DNA of 64,000 bases from Lentzea cavernae. GTDB lineage: Bacteria; Actinomycetota; Actinomycetes; Mycobacteriales; Pseudonocardiaceae. The stretch spans positions 1-64,000 of the forward strand of contig NZ_BNAR01000022.1 in assembly GCF_014653695.1 (NCBI RefSeq). Direction: 5' to 3'. Within the stretch, counting starts at the first letter, position 1. Each line of letters begins with the position of its first letter. This document shows, one piece after another, positions 48,719-57,086 of the stretch. Made by a program: the position numbers and the translations under genes. Under the pieces are notes generated by a model that had not been told where the DNA came from, did no database searches, and was given only the letters and a program-made list of their open reading frames with translations.

Positions 48719-49540
48719 GTGAAGCTGTTCGGAAGCAACAAGAAACTGGCCGTGGACGGTCCGGAAGGGACTCGTCCGGAACCGACTCGGGCTGTGCGGC
48801 GGCTGCGGCACCAGCTCGACGAAGCACGCGACGTGCACGCGCTGGCCACCGATCCGCTGCTGGCCGTGGTCGCCGCCGACCGTCTGCGGGTCTCGGTCAG
48901 TCGGTCGCTGTGGTGGTTCCTCGCGATCGGACTCGGGTTCACCACCACGGGCGTGCACGACTTCCTCGCAGGACGCCTCCCCGTCACCGACCCACTGTGG
49001 TGGGGGGCCTGGCTGGTGGAACCGGCGCTCGCGGGCATTCTGATCACGCTGTTGCGGTGGGAGTCGGAGATGCTCGCACGTGGCCAGCGCGTCGACGACG
49101 GACCGGTGATCAAGCTCAAGCGGCTGCTCCTGGCCGCCACGCTGGTCACCAACGTCTGGTCCGCGTTCTCCCCTTCCAAGGGCGGCGTCAGCTCGGGCAA
49201 CGTGTTCCTGCACGTCGTCATCCCCGTGGTGGTGTTCCTGCTGGCTGAGGTCATGCCGATCGTTCAGCAACGCTGCATGGCCGTGCGAGAGGCAGCCATG
49301 CGCGACGTCGCCCTCCAGCAGACCCAGCCGGAAAGGCCGGCCGAACCTGCGGCTGCCAGCCCGGTCAACAGCGTCAGCCTCGATCCGTTCGTGGGCCTGC
49401 GGCTGCCTCCCCAGATGCGCGCCACGCTCAACGCGCGCATGAAAGAACTCGAACGCCCACTCACCGCTACCGAGGTCTCCGAGCTGGTGCGGGTCCCCGC
49501 GGACTTCGCCGCTCGCGTCGCTGGCCAGCTCGCCGCCTAG
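48719..49540 (+). CDS. DUF2637 membrane protein, SpdA-like
   Basis: 273 residues from GTG 48719 with a perfect AAAGGAGGTGAA SD. Membrane segments in LWWFLAIGLGFTTTGVHDF, WWGAWLVEPALAGILITLL and VFLHVVIPVVVFLLAEVM, then a soluble C-terminus with a helical DNA-binding-like end (LTATEVSELVRVPADFAARV). Homologous in layout to the AICE-1 gene at 31938. Likely spread/transfer accessory. Confidence 0.78.
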   Translation: MKLFGSNKKLAVDGPEGTRPEPTRAVRRLRHQLDEARDVHALATDPLLAVVAADRLRVSVSRSLWWFLAIGLGFTTTGVHDFLAGRLPVTDPLWWGAWLVEPALAGILITLLRWESEMLARGQRVDDGPVIKLKRLLLAATLVTNVWSAFSPSKGGVSSGNVFLHVVIPVVVFLLAEVMPIVQQRCMAVREAAMRDVALQQTQPERPAEPAAASPVNSVSLDPFVGLRLPPQMRATLNARMKELERPLTATEVSELVRVPADFAARVAGQLAA

Positions 49541-49578
49541 AACTTCGAGCAGGACATCCCCTCGCCTGCTCCTCATGA

Positions 49579-49617
49579 GGGCGGGACACGACAGACCCCC
49601 AGTCGTGTCCCGCCCTT
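49579..49617 (+). terminator. strong rho-independent-like terminator
   Basis: Perfect 14-bp stem GGGCGGGACACGAC/GTCGTGTCCCGCCC with a 9-nt loop, followed by TTCTCG. Separates the spd gene from repSA. Confidence 0.85.
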
Positions 49618-49656
49618 CTCGCATTTCAGGCCCTGCAACGAAAGGAGGTGCGCCTC

Positions 49657-51018
49657 ATGCTGCCTGCCGACCCTTACACCACCCTGGAAGACCGCATCGC
49701 CCGCAAGCTCGCCTCACCCGGCTACCACGACTGGCGCAAGAAGGTCACCGCTACCAACGGGTGCGCCGTACCGGTCCGCCTGTTCGGCGCGTGGCAGTTG
49801 CACGACGTCACCACCCGCAAGGTGCTGGCCCACCACGGCGGCGACATCATGGTTCCGTGCGGCAACCGGCGCTCGGCCGTGTGTCCGTCCTGTTCGGACC
49901 GTTACGCCGCTGACGCCTACCACCTGATGCACGCGGGCCTTGCTGGCGGCTCCAAGGGCGTCCCGACCACGGTCACGGACAAGCCCCGTGCGTTCGCCAC
50001 CTTCACCGCCCCGTCTTTCGGTCCGGTCCACAACCGCGCGATCATGAAGAGCGGCAAGATCCGGCCCTGTACCGGCTGCGGCGAGTACCACCACGAGGCA
50101 GACCCGCGCCTGGGCACGCCGATCGACCCCGGCACCTACGACTACGAAGGCTCGGTGCTCTGGCAGGCCAACGCAGGGGCACTGTGGCACCGTCTGCGCA
50201 TCGCCCTGATCCGCGAACTCGCACACGCGGCAGGGCTCAAGGCTCGCGAGTTCGCCGGTCACGCCCGGCTGTCCTACTCCAAGGTTGCCGAGTACCAACG
50301 GCGCGGCTTGGTGCACTTCCACGCCGTGGTGCGCGTAGACGGCCCTGACGGCCCCTCTGACCGCACGCCGTCGTGGGTCACGAGTGAACTCTTGGACGCC
50401 TGCATCAAGGCCGCTACAGCCTCCGTGAGGCTCACCGTGCCCCGGCCGGACGGCGTCGCGCTCGATCTGCGTTGGGGCTCCCAGGTCGACGTCCGTCCGA
50501 TCCGAGCGACTCAGGCTCACGAGGTCGAAGACGAAGACGGCTCGATCAGTGAGACCCGCCTCGCCGCCTACGTGGCCAAGTACGCCACCAAGACCACCGG
50601 CAAGACCGACGGCACCGACCGGCCGATCCGCTCGCAACTGTGCATCGACCACGCCAAGGTCAGCGAGCACCACCGCCGCATCATGCAGACCGCGTGGGAC
50701 CTCGGCGGCCTGCCGCAGTACGCCGAACTCAAGATGCGCCGCTGGGCTCACATGCTCGGCTTTCGCGGCCACTTCCTGAGCAAGTCCAAGCACTACTCCA
50801 CGACGTTCAAGTCCATTCGCGACGAACGTCGCGACTTCCGCCACGCCGAAACCCTCGAGCGCCTCGGCCTCGAAGCCGACTCGGTCCTCGTCGTCAACGA
50901 CTGGGCCTACCAGGGCAACGGTTACGACACCGACGCCGAACGCGAACTCGCCGCCGCACTGGCCGGCCGAATCCGCGATGACCGACGACGCAAGTACGAA
51001 CAGGAGCAACGCCGATGA
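49657..51018 (+). CDS. repSA: RepSA-type rolling-circle replication initiator
   Basis: 453 residues from ATG 49657 (MLPADPYTTL) with AAAGGAGG upstream. Cysteine-rich N-terminus (CGNRRSAVCPSCSDRYAADA, CTGCGEYHH), HUH-type motif in RGLVHFHAVVRVD, and candidate nucleophile tyrosines in LAAYVAKYATKTTG. Matches the pSAM2 RepSA family, which nicks the double-stranded origin to start rolling-circle replication. Overlaps xis by 4 nt. Confidence 0.88.
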   Translation: MLPADPYTTLEDRIARKLASPGYHDWRKKVTATNGCAVPVRLFGAWQLHDVTTRKVLAHHGGDIMVPCGNRRSAVCPSCSDRYAADAYHLMHAGLAGGSKGVPTTVTDKPRAFATFTAPSFGPVHNRAIMKSGKIRPCTGCGEYHHEADPRLGTPIDPGTYDYEGSVLWQANAGALWHRLRIALIRELAHAAGLKAREFAGHARLSYSKVAEYQRRGLVHFHAVVRVDGPDGPSDRTPSWVTSELLDACIKAATASVRLTVPRPDGVALDLRWGSQVDVRPIRATQAHEVEDEDGSISETRLAAYVAKYATKTTGKTDGTDRPIRSQLCIDHAKVSEHHRRIMQTAWDLGGLPQYAELKMRRWAHMLGFRGHFLSKSKHYSTTFKSIRDERRDFRHAETLERLGLEADSVLVVNDWAYQGNGYDTDAERELAAALAGRIRDDRRRKYEQEQRR

Positions 51019-51197
51019 GCGAAAACAAGCTGTGGAGCATCGATGAGGTTTCCGCCTTCCTCGACGTTCCCAAGCAGACCCTCTACCAGTGGCGCACAAA
51101 GCACTACGGCCCTACCGGACGAAAAGTGGGCAAGTACGTCCGCTACGACCCTGAGGTAGTCATGGCGTGGTTCAACGCACAGCCCGAGGCCGCGTGA
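51015..51197 (+). CDS. xis: excisionase (HTH_17)
   Basis: 60 residues: WSIDEVSAFLDVPKQTLYQW followed by RTKHYGPTGRKVGKYVRYDP, the standard MerR-like winged helix of AICE Xis proteins. Lies between repSA and int, overlapping both, as in pSAM2. Works with the integrase in excision. Confidence 0.9.
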   Translation: MSENKLWSIDEVSAFLDVPKQTLYQWRTKHYGPTGRKVGKYVRYDPEVVMAWFNAQPEAA

Positions 51198-52378
51198 TGG
51201 CGCGCCCACGTCTGCCGATCGGCACGCACGGTGAGATCAGGTGCTACCCGGCAGCTAACGGCAAGTGGCGGGCAGTCACGCTCTACCGCGACTATGACGG
51301 CGTCACACGGCCCGTTGAACGCACGGGAGCCACCCGCGCGAAAGCCACAACGAAGCTCAAGGAAGCCCTGCGCGACCGTGGCAGGATCGACGCCTCGGCA
51401 GAGATCACTCAGGACACGACGTTCAAGGCCGTTGCTGAACTGTGGTTCGCTGACATCGACGCTGAGGTCCAGTCGGGCAAGAAGTCGCCCAACACCGGTA
51501 GCCAGTATCGGGACCGCCTCGACCAGCAGATCATTCCCGCGCTTGGCGAACTGCGGATGTCCGAGGTCACTGTGTCCAGAGTGGACCGTGTCGTCAAGGA
51601 CACGGTGGAGAAGAACGGCAACGCGGTCGCCAAGATGACCCGCACCGTCCTGAGTGGAGTGCTTGGCCTAGCCACGCGGCACGACGCTTTCGACAGCAAC
51701 CCGGTTCGTGATGTGCGCCGGATCGAGAGCGATTCCAACCCCGCTCGTGCTCTGGAGCTGAAGCAGGCTCAGGAACTGCGCGCGTTCATCGCCGCTGATC
51801 CCAAGGCAGTCGCGCGGGATCTTGTCGACTTCACGGACATGATGCTCGCAACCGGCTTCCGCATCGGCGAGACGGCGGGGATCGTCTGGGACGCGGTTGA
51901 CCTGGACGCCGCGACCGTGGAAGTCCGCGCGATCGTGATCCGGGTCCGTGGCGTCGGCCTGGTGCTCAAGCCCAAGCCCAAGAGCAAGAGTGGCTATCGG
52001 ACGGTGGAGCTGCCGTCGTGGGCGGTGGCCATGTTGCGGCGACGCAGGCCAGCCAATCCAGCCCCCGGCGAACCGATCTTCCCCGCGCCGATGGGCGGCC
52101 TGCGGGACCCCTCGAACACCAACGCCGATCTGAAGGAGGTTTTCACGGCGGCGGGCTACGCCTGGGTGACCAGCCACGTGTACCGCAAGACGGTCGCCTC
52201 GATGATGGACGACGCGGGCCTGTCGGCTCGTGCGGCGGCTGACCAGCTCGGCCACGCCAAGGTGTCCATGACCCAAGACAACTACTTCAAGCGCAAGGTG
52301 GCCAAGACCGGAGCAGCGAAGGTTCTGGAGCCCATCGCAGTGACGGAGCACACAGACCGATCCACTTTTGATGCTTAA
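51197..52378 (+). CDS. int: AICE-2 tyrosine site-specific integrase
   Basis: 393 residues from ATG 51197. Arm-binding N-terminus (GTHGEIRCYPAANGKWRAVT), core-binding domain, and catalytic residues: Arg in ATGFRIGETAGI, SHVYRKTVASMM (HxxR), QLGHAKVSMT and nucleophile Tyr in QDNYFKR. The stop lies inside operator copy 3, and tRNA-Asn follows 126 bp later. Confidence 0.93.
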   Translation: MARPRLPIGTHGEIRCYPAANGKWRAVTLYRDYDGVTRPVERTGATRAKATTKLKEALRDRGRIDASAEITQDTTFKAVAELWFADIDAEVQSGKKSPNTGSQYRDRLDQQIIPALGELRMSEVTVSRVDRVVKDTVEKNGNAVAKMTRTVLSGVLGLATRHDAFDSNPVRDVRRIESDSNPARALELKQAQELRAFIAADPKAVARDLVDFTDMMLATGFRIGETAGIVWDAVDLDAATVEVRAIVIRVRGVGLVLKPKPKSKSGYRTVELPSWAVAMLRRRRPANPAPGEPIFPAPMGGLRDPSNTNADLKEVFTAAGYAWVTSHVYRKTVASMMDDAGLSARAAADQLGHAKVSMTQDNYFKRKVAKTGAAKVLEPIAVTEHTDRSTFDA

Positions 52379-52385
52379 GCGTCAA
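52368..52385. promoter_or_regulatory. palindromic operator, copy 3 (at the int stop)
   Basis: TTGATGCTTAAGCGTCAA, overlapping the last codons of int. One of three copies within AICE-2. At this position it could control antisense or readthrough transcription in the excised circle. Confidence 0.65.
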
Positions 52386-52459
52386 CGCGTCTGACCTGAT
52401 GGCGGCCGGTTTGAGTCGCGACGAATCCCGTGGATAAAGCATGGATTCCCCGGAAAACA

Positions 52460-52492
52460 GTGAGGCCCCGTCCACATCGGACGGGGCCTCAC
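52460..52492. terminator. terminator between int and attR
   Basis: Perfect 14-bp stem GTGAGGCCCCGTCC/GGACGGGGCCTCAC with an ACATC loop. Isolates AICE-2 transcription from the chromosome. Confidence 0.88.
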
Positions 52493-52503
52493 CTGCGTTA
52501 ACG

Positions 52504-52576
52504 CTCCCCCAACTGGACTCGAACCAGTAACCCTGCGATTAACAGTCGCATGCTCTGCCAATTGAGCTATGGGGGA
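52504..52576 (-). tRNA. tRNA-Asn (GTT), target of AICE-2
   Basis: Full cloverleaf on the minus strand: acceptor TCCCCCA/TGGGGGA, D-arm GCTC...GAGC, anticodon loop CTGTTAA (GTT) in stem TGCGA/TCGCA, T-arm ACTGG-TTCGAGT-CCAGT, discriminator G. No encoded CCA. Its 3' half, with one flanking base (52503-52540), is the AICE-2 attR core. Confidence 0.95.
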
Positions 52577-52719
52577 ATGTTCTGTTGTTCTAGCTTGTCA
52601 GGCTTGGTTCCTCCTGACAGTGGGTAACTCTACATGAGTCGCGAAAGGGGTTTTGCAAGGACCCCCCACTTGGCGGCAACACAGGGCTTGACCAGGCACG
52701 ATGCGAGAGGAGACGCCAC

Positions 52720-53022
52720 ATGAAGGGCATCTTGGTGGGTGCGGCGATCGGCTACGTGCTGGGCGCGAAGGCCGGACGGGCGCGTTACGACCAGATCGCG
52801 CGCCTCTGGAACCGCTTCACCGCGAACCCGACGGTGCGCAAGACGGCGGCCCAGGCGAAGGACAAGGCCTTCGAAGCCGCGGTTCAGGCCAAGGACCTGG
52901 CGGCGGACGCGGCCGGAAAGGCCGCAGACGCTGCGGGAAAGGCGGCGGAGAAGGCTCCGTGGCGCCACCAGGAGGAGAGCAACGGCAAGGCCTTCACGCC
53001 TCCGGCGACGCCGAGGGCGTGA
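52720..53022 (+). CDS. YtxH-like small protein
   Basis: 100 residues: an N-terminal glycine-rich membrane-like segment (ILVGAAIGYVLGAKAGRARY) followed by Ala/Lys-rich amphipathic helices (AAQAKDKAFEAAVQAKDLAA). Resembles YtxH/gas-vesicle-like stress proteins common in actinobacteria. Monocistronic beside tRNA-Asn. Confidence 0.72.
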   Translation: MKGILVGAAIGYVLGAKAGRARYDQIARLWNRFTANPTVRKTAAQAKDKAFEAAVQAKDLAADAAGKAADAAGKAAEKAPWRHQEESNGKAFTPPATPRA

Positions 53023-53028
53023 CAGGAC

Positions 53029-53769
53029 TCACACCTGGGCGACAGCGAAGATCCGCCTGAAGGGGAACCAAGTGGTGCCGTCGGCTCGCTGCGGGTACGC
53101 CTCGCGCAGCCGCGGCGCCAGTTCCGCCACGTAGGCGTCCCAGTCCGTTGAGGACAGCGCCGCGCGCACCGGGCGCAGAGCCGTGCCGCTCACCCATTCG
53201 AGCACCGGATCCGGGCCGGACAGCCGCTGCACGCACGTCGTCTCCCAGACGTCCGCGGTGGCGCAGTCGCCGAGCAGGTCCGCGTACTCCACCGGCTTCA
53301 GAACCGGCTTCTCGGCACGGAAGACGTGCTCCAGCGACGGGCCTGCCACCTCACGGATCAGGCGGTGCGACGGGTCCGAGTAGTTGCCGGGGACCTGGAA
53401 CGCGAGCCACGCGCCCGGAGCCAGCGCCGACACCCACTTCGACACGATCGAGGGATGTGACGGGACCCACTGGAGAACGGCGTTGGACACCACGACATCG
53501 GTGTCCGGCAACGGTTCCCACGTCGTCACGTCGTCCACCCGCGCGTCGACGCCGGCCGCACGCGCCGCCTCGACCATCTCCGGCGACGAGTCGAAGGCCT
53601 CGATCACGGCACCCGGCCAGCGCGAGGACAGCGACGCGGTCAGGTTGCCGGGCCCGCAGCCCACGTCCACCACGCGACGCGGTTCGGAGGCGCGCACGCG
53701 CCCGACGAGCTCGTAGAACGGCCTCGCCCGGTGATCGGCGAAGGCCAGGTACTGCGCCGGATCCCACAT
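53029..53769 (-). CDS. tam: trans-aconitate 2-methyltransferase
   Basis: 246 residues from ATG 53769 (MWDPAQYLAFADHRARPFYE). SAM-dependent class I methyltransferase with VVDVGCGPGNLTASL (motif I), EAFDSSPEMVEAA, VVVSNAVLQWVPSH and AFQVPGNYSDPSH, all characteristic of Tam, which methyl-esterifies trans-aconitate to relieve aconitase inhibition. Usual length. Confidence 0.9.
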   Translation of the reverse strand: MWDPAQYLAFADHRARPFYELVGRVRASEPRRVVDVGCGPGNLTASLSSRWPGAVIEAFDSSPEMVEAARAAGVDARVDDVTTWEPLPDTDVVVSNAVLQWVPSHPSIVSKWVSALAPGAWLAFQVPGNYSDPSHRLIREVAGPSLEHVFRAEKPVLKPVEYADLLGDCATADVWETTCVQRLSGPDPVLEWVSGTALRPVRAALSSTDWDAYVAELAPRLREAYPQRADGTTWFPFRRIFAVAQV

Positions 53770-53794
53770 GCCAACTAACAGTACACGCGTACTG

Positions 53795-54295
53795 CTAGCC
53801 CGCAAGCTTCGCGGCGAACGCCGACACGGCCTCGCGCACGGCGGCGAGATCCACGCCCGCATCGCCGCGTGCCTGCCACACGACGCCGTCACGGCCGGGG
53901 ATCTTGCGCTGCAGGATCCACACGCCCGGCGACTCGACGCGTTCGCGGTGCCGGATCGACCCCTCGACGCGCTGGCTGATCGCCCGCAGCACCTTCCGGG
54001 GGTCCTCCAGCGCGAACCGGTGCGCGGGAAGGTCTTCCAGCAGCACGACGGGCCCTTCGGTGGAGGCCTCGGAGGCCTCCACGACCCGCAGCGCGCCCTC
54101 CCACTTCACCTTGCTGATCAGGTGCCAGCCGATCCGCCGCGGCGACTCCCCCGGCACCCACAGCCCGAGCGACGTCACCACGAGGTGCCCGCCGCTCGTC
54201 ACCGGCGCGTGCGCGATCACGGTCTCCTCAGGCTCCAGCGAGCCGGTGAACCCGTCCGGCGCACCGTTGCCGAACAGCCGTCGCAGCAATCCCAC
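53795..54295 (-). CDS. hypothetical protein downstream of dnaG
   Basis: 166 residues from GTG 54295, overlapping the dnaG stop (TAGTG). LRRLFGNGAPDGFTGSLEPE, then a beta-rich region like a PH-type/lipid-binding fold (VIAHAPVTSGGHLVVTSLGL, GWHLISKVKWEGALRVV). A protein of this kind commonly follows dnaG in actinobacteria. Function unknown. Confidence 0.75.
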   Translation of the reverse strand: MGLLRRLFGNGAPDGFTGSLEPEETVIAHAPVTSGGHLVVTSLGLWVPGESPRRIGWHLISKVKWEGALRVVEASEASTEGPVVLLEDLPAHRFALEDPRKVLRAISQRVEGSIRHRERVESPGVWILQRKIPGRDGVVWQARGDAGVDLAAVREAVSAFAAKLAG

Positions 54296-56184
54296 TACAG
54301 CACTCCCGCGCTCTGCTGCAGGAGCGCCTTGCGGTACTCCTCCAGCGCCACCAGGTCGCCCCACAGCGCCCGGTACTCGTCGGCGTCCTTGATCGGCGAC
54401 AGCCGGCGCAGCCGCGACTTCACGTCCTCGACCTGCTTGCCGACCTGCACCTCCTGCAGGCGCGCGATCACCATCGACACGTAGCGGAACTCGTCGTTCT
54501 GCTTGACGGCCAGCGGTTCCACCGCGAGCTCGGTCAGCACCGACCGCACCGACGCGTGCGAACACGCCTGCGAGATCGCCTCCAGGTACGCCGTGCCCGC
54601 GAGCCCGCAGGCCGCGCCGCCGGCGTCGCGGATGGCCCTGTGCAGCGCCACGTACGCGGGGTCGGTGAAGGCCTCGTCCGGCAGCGAGTCGTACAGCGGC
54701 CCCGCGTACTCGGGCAGCCGCAGCGCGATCTTGAGCACCTCGCGTTCGAAGATCAGCTTCGGGTCGCGCGGGCTCGGCCGGGGCGGGCCGTCGACCTCCA
54801 CGCCCAGCGCGATCTGGTTCGGGTCGACGCGCGCGGCGGGGACCGCGGGCGTCTTGCCGCCGGAGACCTGGCGGACCCGGCGCACGACCATCGCCTCGTC
54901 GTCCCAGCCGACCCACCAGGCCAGGCGCGTCGCGTACCCGTCGCGCTTGGCGCGGTCCTTGATCTGCCCGACGAACGGCACCATCTTCTTCAGCGCCTCG
55001 ACGCGGCCGTCCACCGAGTCGAGGTCGTACGCCTTGAGCTGGGCCTTGATCGCGAACTCGATCAACGGGATGCGCCGCGCCACCAGGTCGCGCACCGCCA
55101 CGTCGCCCTTGGCCTGCCGCAGCTCGCACGGGTCCATGCCGTCCGGCGCGACCGCGATGTAGGTCTGCGCGGAGAAGTGCTGCTCTCCCTCGAACGCCTT
55201 CAAAGCGGCCTTCTGCCCCGCCTCGTCGCCGTCGAAGGTGAAGATCACCTCGCCGTTCACGTCGTCGTCGATCAGCAGCCTGCGCAGCACGTTCATGTGG
55301 TCGGTGCCGAACGCCGTGCCGCAGGACGCGACCGCCGTCGGCACTCCGGCCAGGTGCATCGCCATCACGTCGGTGTAGCCCTCGACGATGACCGCCTGCT
55401 TGCGCTTGGCGATCTCGCGCTTGGCCTGGTCGAGCCCGAACAGCACCTGCGACTTCTTGTAGATCATCGACTCGCTGGTGTTGAGGTACTTCGCCTGGAT
55501 CGGGTCGTCGTCGAAGATCCGCCGCGCGCCGAACCCGACGACGTCGCCGCTGATCTCCTTGATCGGCCACAGCAACCGCCGGTGGAACCGGTCGATCGGC
55601 CCCTGGCGGCCCTCCTTGGTGAGCTGCGACTTGATCAGCTCCTGCAGCTCGAACCCGCGGCCGAGCAGGTGCTTCGTCAGCTTGTCCCAGCCGCCGGGGG
55701 CGAACCCGCAGCCGAACTGGCGTGCCGCGGCCTCGTCGAACCCGCGCTCGGCCAGGAACTCGCGCGCCTGCTGCGCCTCCGGCGTCGCGAGCTGCTCGGC
55801 GTAGTACTCGGCGGCCGCCTTGTGCGCCTCGATGAGCCTGCTGCGCGTGCCCCGGTCGCGCTGGACCGTGGCGCCGCCGCCCTCGTAGACCAGCTGGATG
55901 CCCGCCCTGTCCGCGAGCCGCTCGACGGCCTCCACGAACGACAGGTGCTCGACCTTCATCACGAAGGCGATCACGTCACCGCCCTCGCCGCAGCCGAAGC
56001 AGTGGAACGTGCCGTGCGACGGGCGCACGTTGAACGACGGCGACTTCTCGTCGTGGAAGGGGCACAACCCCTTGAGGGCGCCCCCGCCGGCCCGCTTCAG
56101 CGAAACCTGGTCACCGACGACCTCGTCGATCCGGCTGCGCTCACGCACCAACGCGATGTCGCTCTCCCTGATGCGTCCTGCCAC
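54295..56184 (-). CDS. dnaG: DNA primase
   Basis: 629 residues from GTG 56184 (VAGRIRESDIALVRERSRID). N-terminal CHC2 zinc finger CPFHDEKSPSFNVRP with HCFGCGEGGDVIAFV; the catalytic RNA-polymerase domain with FGARRIFDD and LFGLDQAKREI; Toprim VIVEGYTDVMAMHLAG and FTFDGDEAGQKAAL; C-terminal helicase-binding region. Makes RNA primers at the replication fork. Essential chromosomal gene. Divergent from a sigma-factor gene across 35 bp. Confidence 0.96.
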   Translation of the reverse strand: MAGRIRESDIALVRERSRIDEVVGDQVSLKRAGGGALKGLCPFHDEKSPSFNVRPSHGTFHCFGCGEGGDVIAFVMKVEHLSFVEAVERLADRAGIQLVYEGGGATVQRDRGTRSRLIEAHKAAAEYYAEQLATPEAQQAREFLAERGFDEAAARQFGCGFAPGGWDKLTKHLLGRGFELQELIKSQLTKEGRQGPIDRFHRRLLWPIKEISGDVVGFGARRIFDDDPIQAKYLNTSESMIYKKSQVLFGLDQAKREIAKRKQAVIVEGYTDVMAMHLAGVPTAVASCGTAFGTDHMNVLRRLLIDDDVNGEVIFTFDGDEAGQKAALKAFEGEQHFSAQTYIAVAPDGMDPCELRQAKGDVAVRDLVARRIPLIEFAIKAQLKAYDLDSVDGRVEALKKMVPFVGQIKDRAKRDGYATRLAWWVGWDDEAMVVRRVRQVSGGKTPAVPAARVDPNQIALGVEVDGPPRPSPRDPKLIFEREVLKIALRLPEYAGPLYDSLPDEAFTDPAYVALHRAIRDAGGAACGLAGTAYLEAISQACSHASVRSVLTELAVEPLAVKQNDEFRYVSMVIARLQEVQVGKQVEDVKSRLRRLSPIKDADEYRALWGDLVALEEYRKALLQQSAGVL

Positions 56185-56219
56185 GTCCCCGAGTCTAATC
56201 CCCTGGCAAACTGCCGACC

Positions 56220-57083
56220 GTGACCACCGCCGACGTCTTCGCACTCCACCGGACGCACCTGATCGGCGTCGCGTACCGGCTGACCGGCAGTTTCGCCGAC
56301 GCCGAGGACGCCGTGCAGGAGGCGTGGCCGAAGTTCGCGAAGGCCGAGGGCGTGCTGGACGCGCGCGGCTGGCTCACGACCGTGGTGAGCCGCATCTGCC
56401 TCGACAGGTTGCGTTCCGCCGCCGTGCGCCGGGAGACCTACGTCGGCTCGTGGCTGCCGGAGCCGCTGCTCACGACCGGTGAGGACGACGACCCGCTGGC
56501 GAGCGTGGTGCGCGCCGACGGGGTGCGGATGGCGGCGTTGGTGGTGCTCGACAGGCTCACGCCCGACCAGCGCGTCGCGTTCGTGCTGCACGACGCGTTC
56601 TCGTTGCCGTTCAACGAGATCGCCGATGTGTTGCAGGTCTCGGAGGCCTCGGCCCGCCAGCACGCCTCCCGCGCCCGCAAGGCCGTCGCGGACGCCGAGC
56701 CGCCGCCCCGCGCGGCGCTGGCCGAGCAGCAGGAGGTGCTGGAGAAGTTCATGCGGGCCATGGCGAGCGGGGACATCGACAGCGTGCTCGCACTGCTGCA
56801 CCCGGACGCGGTGATGATCGGCGACGGCGGCGGCAAGGTGCGCACCGCGGTCAACACGGTCACCGGCGCGGACAAGGTCGCCCGCTTCTTCCTCGGCCTG
56901 ATGCGCAAGTACGGGTTCCCGGAGGAGCACCGGCCCGTGTTCGTCAACGGCGAACTCGGCTTCACCACGCCGGCGTACGGCGACGTGACGGCACGTGTGA
57001 CGACGTTCACCGTGCACGAGGGCAAGGTCGTCGCGGTCTACGACATCGCGAACCCGGACAAGCTCACCCACGTCACGTTCTGA
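56220..57083 (+). CDS. ECF sigma factor, SigJ/ECF41 type with SnoaL-like tail
   Basis: 287 residues from GTG 56220. Sigma-2 (LIGVAYRLTGSFADAEDAVQ, EAW) and sigma-4 (LTPDQRVAFVLHDAFSLPFN, EIADVLQVSEASARQHASRA) are followed by a C-terminal SnoaL-like domain (MRAMASGDIDSVLALLHPDA). ECF41/SigJ proteins are regulated by that tail instead of an anti-sigma factor. Targets are often AhpD-like carboxymuconolactone decarboxylases; such a gene lies nearby at 57904. Confidence 0.9.
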   Translation: MTTADVFALHRTHLIGVAYRLTGSFADAEDAVQEAWPKFAKAEGVLDARGWLTTVVSRICLDRLRSAAVRRETYVGSWLPEPLLTTGEDDDPLASVVRADGVRMAALVVLDRLTPDQRVAFVLHDAFSLPFNEIADVLQVSEASARQHASRARKAVADAEPPPRAALAEQQEVLEKFMRAMASGDIDSVLALLHPDAVMIGDGGGKVRTAVNTVTGADKVARFFLGLMRKYGFPEEHRPVFVNGELGFTTPAYGDVTARVTTFTVHEGKVVAVYDIANPDKLTHVTF

Positions 57084-57086
57084 CGG

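Larger units (their letters stand above)
40745..52540. mobile_element. AICE-2, actinomycete integrative conjugative element in tRNA-Asn
   Basis: About 11.8 kb between the 38-bp repeats. Has the full pSAM2-like complement: integrase and Xis at the attR end, RepSA-type initiator, DUF2637/Spd proteins, WhiB, FtsK-type translocase, several small conserved genes and a GntR (KorSA-like) regulator, plus accessory HicAB, SprT-like and glycosyltransferase genes. Every frame is intact, so it is probably functional. Confidence 0.92.

Noticed and set aside
48581..49624. 347-codon minus-strand ORF opposite the AICE-2 DUF2637 gene
   Set aside because: Antisense shadow; the plus-strand frame has a perfect SD and membrane segments typical of its family.
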